Of a stretch of DNA of 64,000 bases, positions 57,890 to 64,000 are shown in pieces. Numbering within the stretch: position 1 is the first letter of the stretch; the number at the start of each line of letters is the position of its first letter. Source of the stretch: Nageia nagi. Lineage: Eukaryota; Pinophyta. The notes beneath the pieces are model-generated. The model worked only from the letters and a program-made list of their open reading frames with translations, had not been told where the DNA came from and ran no database searches. Made by a program: the position numbers and the translations under genes. The stretch is from NCBI GenBank assembly GCA_050084985.1, contig JBITNC010000001.1:31124001-31188000 (forward strand), read 5' to 3'.

Positions 57890-59210
57890 TTTTGTAGGGA
57901 GCCTCATTCTGTACTTTCTTCTATGGACTTCTCTATTACTTCTAATTCCATTACCTCTTATTTCTCTACATCCTACATACATACCTTCCTTTTTGAATAT
58001 TCTTGAAGTACATACTGAATCTTTAACTTCATCAATATAATTTGAGAGAGTCATCATGAATTTTAAACCTCAACCACCAATCCTACCCCTTGTTTCATAT
58101 TGCATTTGCTCCCAACTATCTATTCTAGGATAAGGACCTATTCAATTTCAATTGAGACTTCCTTAATATTACTTTGTGGATTGTGGATATTGGGTTATTT
58201 GTAAGAAAGCTATTTATCATCATCATTCAGAGATTATAAATCATCTTCCATTGTAAAAATCATAAAAAATACTATAAACACTAAATAATATAAAAATAAC
58301 AAAAATATTGAAAAACTTAGAAATAAAATAAAAATTTATGTTGTACATATATGTGTGTGTTGTACATATATTGCTTTATCTTTGCATGCCTATGAATTAT
58401 TTTCATGCAAACAAAAGTTTTATATATGTAGTGTCTTTAGAAAATCTTATGCAACTTCTAAAATTTGCATATGATACTACAGGTGGTTGATTGCATTCCA
58501 AAATACAAGCATCATAAGTCATCCTCATTATGTTTTTGAACCCACCAATCAAGAGGTGTTTTATCCATATCATATTCCACCTACTCCTTAAGCATTATCC
58601 TCCTTTCACATCTCACAATCACCATGTGAATTCTCGAATGACCATGTAGAGAGTCAAGTTCAATAATCAGATGTAGATACAAACCACTTCTATGAGTTAC
58701 CTGATGGTGTTCAACATAAGATTTTGTCTATCACATACTTATCATGTCTATTAGATAGATATGACCATGCTTATAATATTATTAAAGATTCCTTCTACAT
58801 GGACCTCTATCTTGATCATAAGCCATGTTGGGGAACTTGCATGATTCGTAACATACCTGATGAAGAGTTGCTTCAAAATCTTAGTTATTTACTTTATAGA
58901 CCAAAATTCATATGGAGAATTATGATTAATGCCCCTGTAAACCCATTTTTCTTTAGACTCATTAAATTTTGTGGACCATCATCTTTGCATCCTCAAGAGT
59001 GTTTTGATGAGCTTACCATTAACCATATAATATCTATAAATATTTTCTATTGGGACTTCATATTTTTTGTATCTATCACTTGCCATGCAACACATTAGAA
59101 TATTGACCATACCATTCATACTCATCATTTTCATCCCATATCCCATAGTGATCAAATGCAAATCCTCACTCGACTTGGGATCCATCATGTATAGGTAGAA
59201 GATGACTAAA

Positions 59211-59215
<5 letters not shown>
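57890..59215 (+). pseudogene. Unrecognised accessory ORF ending in repeat-coded tail
   Basis: A largely open frame, with several stops in its first half and about two in 58,480-59,190. The cleanest part is 58,724-59,098 (MSITYLSCLLDRYDHAYNII through NPFFFRLIKFCGPSSLHP). In the same frame it runs on past a stop into a His-rich stretch (59,100-59,180). CAA and AAT microsatellites follow that would add Gln or Asn runs. No domain was recognised. Position between integrase and the antisense PMD ORF suggests an element-borne gene, but it might be captured host sequence. Confidence 0.35.
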
Positions 59216-59357
<142 letters not shown>

Positions 59358-59449
59358 CAAATAAAAATCAAAAATCAAAAATAAAAAATAATAAAATTAT
59401 AAAAATAATAAAATCAAATCAAAAATTAAAAATCAAAAAATCATAAAAA

Positions 59450-61090
59450 TCCATTTTTTTTTTATCTATTATATATATACACTCATAAAATTATTTTTGA
59501 AGCATCTTGGCTATTGGGTGCACTTCCTTATGTGTTTGCATCATACCATTGTGTTTACTTTATCCATTTTATCCATAATTGTAAATCTATTGAATGTGAA
59601 GCATGATGATCATAGTAATTTACCAAGATAAGTATGTATACACCCTACATAGCCATCCATATATTGTTCATATATATAGTTGTACATATAAATAAAGGAG
59701 TAGAATATATTTATAATATTCATACCCTATTTAATCGAAATATCTTCTATAAGGTTTTTAAAACTTTGGATGATAAACAAACATGACCTTGTACATTTTT
59801 TAGGATATTGTGAACTCATACACTTTTACACATTATAAATCTTGAAACAATAAAAAATTTGATAATCCTTGAGCATAATTTCAAGTGATTATTCATCCTA
59901 TTATTTCACTTCATCCTAAACCTAAGACATAAGATAGAAATAAAAGATGTAAAAAAAAAAAAGAAAAGAGAAAAAAAAAGTAGAATTCTTGGGTGATTAT
60001 AGTATCCTCTATTGGGGCTATGGATGCCTGACTAGAAATAGAGCAAGGCTATAATGGGATCTTGGGATTAATATTCATTAGGGCCATGAATGCCTGTCTA
60101 GTAGTGGGGCTTACAAAGAGGTAATAATTCCATCCTTTGATATGGACCTCTAGATGTTTCACATGGATAAATCAACTTACATTGTTTATGCTCTTGAAAC
60201 AGTAAATTGGCATGCATTAAGAGAAGGAAATGAATACCATTTCACACACATGAGTTCATAATAAACTTAAATGTATAATAACTTTATTTTAGATCATCCT
60301 TAATTGAAGTAATTTAAATGAAATATTATTTCATGATATTAGTATGAATATATTACTTATTACACTCCTTTATTATATTATAGGTTCATCTTATTCCATA
60401 ATACATATATCTCATTATTACTAAAATCTTGATAGCTTAACTATATTATCATGTTTAACATCTAAATAGTTATACCATCCATTCATATTTATTTATTCAT
60501 GTGTATACATTCATAGCATTATACATTCATACATCCATCCATGTGTGTTCATACCATTCATATTGTCTTAGATACATGCATCATCCCATTTGTATAAATA
60601 GCCAAGAAAAATGATGATATATGATCTTGTACTATTACAAATAAAATATTTTCCCAAATATAAAAAATAACTACAATTTTCTGAAAAATTATTAAATAAT
60701 CACATTATATTAAAACCATTCATTCATCAAGATACTAAGTATTATGTGATACATCACAAATAAGCATCAATAATCCATCATCATGATATATAACATGAAA
60801 ATTGAAATATAACCTAAGAATCATTAATAATATCACAAAACATGGTAATAAAAAACTACAATTCATCAAAACCATCATAATAAACACAACTATCCAAAAT
60901 ATCATCACACATATATATAAAAAAATAATCATATAGTATCCATCACCTAGCCATCAATAAACATCCATCCTATAAAACCCTTGATCATAATCACCATGAT
61001 TTAAAAAATGAATATAATATAACATCCATCAATGAATAGAAATTCAATATCAGTATTATGAGCTAAATAAAAACATAGGATGATAAAATA
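59450..61090. other. AT-rich spacer, no gene seen
   Basis: Sequence between the plus-strand ORFs and the antisense PMD ORF. It contains purine runs near 59,950-59,980 and TATA-rich simple sequence. No domain was read on either strand. Confidence 0.45.
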
Positions 61091-61099
61091 TCATTTTAA

Positions 61100-63170
61100 T
61101 CAATCCATGGGTGCATCCTTGTACTTGCTATGCTCACCACCACCCTAGCCACTACTCTCACCTATTTCCTCACCCCTTTGAGCTAGTACTATGGGAATAC
61201 CCATGCTCCACTCTTGTATTACTTCTCATAGCTCAACTGATCTTGGAAAATGATGAGAATAAGGAATAGTCACACTCTTGCTACGAGAATCTATACCCCT
61301 AGCCTAACCTCTATGTACACTAGAAGAACACTATGCTTCACTAGCTGTAGCTGTAGGATGTGTACAAAAATATAAGGGAGTGGAACCTAGAGGAGGAATA
61401 TGATAATAAAAACTAGGCTCATACATAAGAACACCCATCAACCAAGTATCTATAACCCCATGGTAGTAATCCTACTTCCTACAAATGTCTTGAATAAATG
61501 AGGAGGACTACTACTCTATACCTACTAAGGTTTTGGTTGCCCCAACCTACTGTTGTAAAGTTTAAATCATGGCTTGAGTTGTATCCCTGTCCTATATATA
61601 ATAATCACTCTCAACCTTGTACCTAAGCATGTCCTCATTATAATGTCTATTCTTCTCTAACTAAGCATGCATAAACTCATTATCTCCACAAGATTGATCA
61701 AGTAATTAGCAGGATTGGACTAATAAAAATTTGTGCTCTAAAATCTCACATACTAGTGAACCAATGCTAAGAACCTCTAGGGTAGGTACATACTCCTTTA
61801 TAGCATCCTATCCTATCTTTTCTTCTCGAATCTCCTTGGTATGAGGGACATCCTCTGCACCTTATACATCCATATTAGGAATATGCCCTTAGGTCCCATC
61901 TTAGTATCCTAATCATCAATCACATTAGATTCAACCATAGGATCCTCCATTTACTAATGTACTCATTGACCCTAATCATATTGATATCCCTCCTCCTTTT
62001 TATCCTTACACCAAGAAATAAATATCTTGGTAACACCCACCTCATTAATTGCAACCTCCTTATCTATAGCATTCTCTTGAGTAGGATCAAGCTCTGCATA
62101 AATCAAAGTTTGAAGGCCTTTGATGGTAAGAGTCCCCTCTCACTAGTATCTCATAGGATATAAAGGTACATATTACACAAGAGTGAACTAACACTTGACA
62201 TGATAAAAATGAAAGTACTCTAGAATCATGGTTCATAAGCCACTAAGAACCCTATCTTGTCTAATCCTTGTAAGGTCCTCCTCAAGCTCATACCATGCTA
62301 TATATAGATAGAAAGGCTTGAAACTAACATGATATAGCACTAAATGAGTAATAATAGTGTAATAATAATGAATTTCCCTACAAATGCCATCTATCGAATG
62401 AATTTAAAAGTCTTCCCTCCACCTCATGATGCTAGTAGGATACTTTGTATGGATAGCAAAACTAGGAACAAGAAGTCCATAAGGATAAGCTACTATAATG
62501 TGCTCATTTTCCCATGCCTACAAAATAATGGTCACTAAGAATGAGGCTTTGTGATACTAGGAGTAGAAACATAACTCTTTTTAATACTGCACTAATAATG
62601 TAGGCATCTAAGCATACATTGTACCATGCTGAATCATATCTACAATAATAGGTAATAGTGACCATGTAAATCTACCATTACATGTATCAGGTAAGGCATA
62701 ACATTAAATCATGCCCATCAAAAAGGAGAACTTGATGCTTCCCTACTGGTTCTCTTACCAATATTGATAATATTGGATGGCCACCAAGCTGATCTCAAAC
62801 ATAATCATATCCACTTTATCAACCCCATAGAAGTGAGAAATGGTTGGCAAAATATCATCTTTATCAACCATATGCTAAATACATCAACCATGAATAGGTA
62901 ACTAGTATACAAAATGGATATCCTCCATAGTAATAGTCATATCCCCTATCAAGAGATGAAAGGTAGAAGTGGTGAAGTCCCACCTCTCAAGCAAAGTAGC
63001 TAAAAGAGGGTCCTCTAGTGGATACGACCTAAGTAGCGTCTAGCCTAAAAACCCACACTTTAAAAGAAAGTATGGTCTGTAGTTGTAATAAAGGGACATC
63101 CCTCCTATAGGATGGTAGGGTAATTCCATATGGGCTCAAAGACATCCTAAACCTAAGGAAACAAGTAATT
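61100..63170 (-). pseudogene. Plant mobile domain (PMD) ORF remnant B, antisense
   Basis: Minus strand, from about 63,130: MSLYYNYRPYF, then LLATLLERWDFTTSTFHLLI and GDMTITMEDIHFVYxLPIHG (62,990-62,890). This is a clear PMD N-terminal signature, better preserved than remnant A. MVDKDDILPTISHFYGVDKV follows near 62,860, then a stop-rich middle to about 61,900 and a weak, charged C-terminal region toward 61,100. PMD proteins (MAIN/MAIL type) act in the nucleus in transposon silencing and genome maintenance, and related ORFs ride in transposons. This one is opposite in direction to gag-pol of element B. The left border is uncertain. Confidence 0.72.
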
Positions 63171-64000
63171 AAGCTAATTTAAAAAAAACTAAGGCTAAAC
63201 ATTAATGACTAGAAACCAAGTTGTAGAATCATTAGCATCTGCTAGCTGAACACTAGTGATCCTAAATCCCTTCATTTTTGGTTGATGACCATGGCCAAAA
63301 ATTTAAAAAATTGATAAAAATACTTAAATCTAAGTAAAATTCAAAATGTGAATGATTAAAAATTATATAAATATAGAAATAATAATTCCTATAATTTTTA
63401 TTTTCTAATTTAAGTCCTAAAATCGATATATGAAGAAAAAAATAAAAAAAAAGGGTTTTAAAACCCTACCTCCTCTCTTATTGGCCTCATCTGAATAGCT
63501 AGCCTCCTCCTTGGTGGCATCTTGGACCATAGAACATGATAGGGTGTCTAGTAGATAGGTCAACCATGAAAAGGTCAATAAGAAACTGAGAAGGGCTTTG
63601 GAAAAACATACAAGACAAATAAGAAAATGATAGGTCTCTTTGTTTTTTTTTTTTTTTTTTAATAGTGACTAGGAATGTGGATGATTTTAATTCAAACATC
63701 GATGATTTCCATGGTACTCCAACAATTAAAACTAGTCGCTAGCGACCCATAACATAATGAAAATACTAAAAATTAAAAAATTAAAAAATGGGTGAATAAT
63801 GAATAAAATATTTAAGTCTTTCTAGTTCCTAATCAAGATAAAAATAACCAAGAATAAAAAATATACAAATACCTAAACCCTCCTTCTATACATATGAAAA
63901 ACCCTAACAATTAAAATATGTGTCAAAGATGAAAAGAATAAGTTTTTTACATATTGAATTGACCAAATTCAATTGTTTTGGAAAAAACTAAAACTCATGA
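63171..64000. other. Right edge, no recognised gene
   Basis: AT-rich DNA with a poly-T run at 63,642-63,660 and a minus-strand open frame (63,499-63,699) of no recognisable content. It would be upstream of the PMD ORF. The 3' LTR of element B is not seen and would lie beyond the window. Confidence 0.45.

Noticed and set aside
57857-58260. Hydrophobic plus-strand stretch suggesting an envelope-like membrane protein
   Set aside because: The hydrophobic reading is in a different frame from the longer ORF that follows and has no signal or cleavage features; composition can explain it.

Overview
The window is an AT-rich (roughly 70% A+T by eye) stretch of nuclear DNA from a seed plant with a large, slowly purged genome. 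A gymnosperm-like genome fits best, but the species cannot be named from the sequence. Nearly everything that can be recognised is mobile-element DNA in decay. The marks are plant-type Ty1/copia and Ty3/gypsy (Tat-like) retrotransposons, plant LINE reverse transcriptases with an RNase H tail, a DUF4283 ORF, a tRNA-derived SINE, plant mobile domain (PMD) ORFs, microsatellites and minisatellites. No tRNA, rRNA, CRISPR, bacterial or intact host gene was found.

Layout. Positions 1-5,230 hold short tandem repeats, including a paired-motif minisatellite (738-1,505), and a possible copia LTR tail. A LINE fragment lies on the minus strand (7,511-9,330). A SINE with a perfect 18-bp target-site duplication follows at 9,524-9,711. 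A second LINE fragment is on the plus strand (11,585-13,410). A complete but dead Ty1/copia element is on the minus strand (16,679-25,596); it has 475-bp LTRs, a TTTAT duplication, a primer binding site, gag, pol and a polypurine tract. A CpG-rich island (26,880-27,660) is the only place that looks like low-copy host DNA. A DUF4283 ORF fragment is on the minus strand (28,830-30,025). A lone copia-type LTR with primer site lies at 31,214-31,628. A second copia element of the same family (32,104-34,834, AACTT duplication) has lost half of its internal region. A candidate inverted-repeat element (35,655-36,688) carries a 345-bp internal duplication and a CA microsatellite. From 36.9 to 42.7 kb there are gypsy gag fragments and unrecognised degenerate coding DNA. 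Antisense PMD remnant A lies at about 43,900-45,240.

From about 46,850 to the right edge lies what I read as one very large Tat-like Ty3/gypsy element on the plus strand. Its order is candidate 5' LTR, primer site, leader, gag, protease, reverse transcriptase, RNase H, a second plant-type RNase H (aRNH), integrase, unrecognised ORFs ending in CAA/AAT microsatellites, then an ORF on the opposite strand encoding a PMD protein (61,100-63,170). The element runs out of the window, so no 3' LTR is seen.

The parts are related by transposition, not by a host pathway. Elements are nested or side by side and all are inactivated. Many in-frame stops sit where the families have Gln or Arg (CAA/CAG to TAA/TAG, CGA to TGA), the signature expected from deamination of methylated cytosine. 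The most interesting points are the antisense PMD ORFs next to Tat-like gag-pol, the minisatellites that expanded in one copia copy and not the other, and the paired-motif satellite near the left edge. No new defence or metabolic system is supported.
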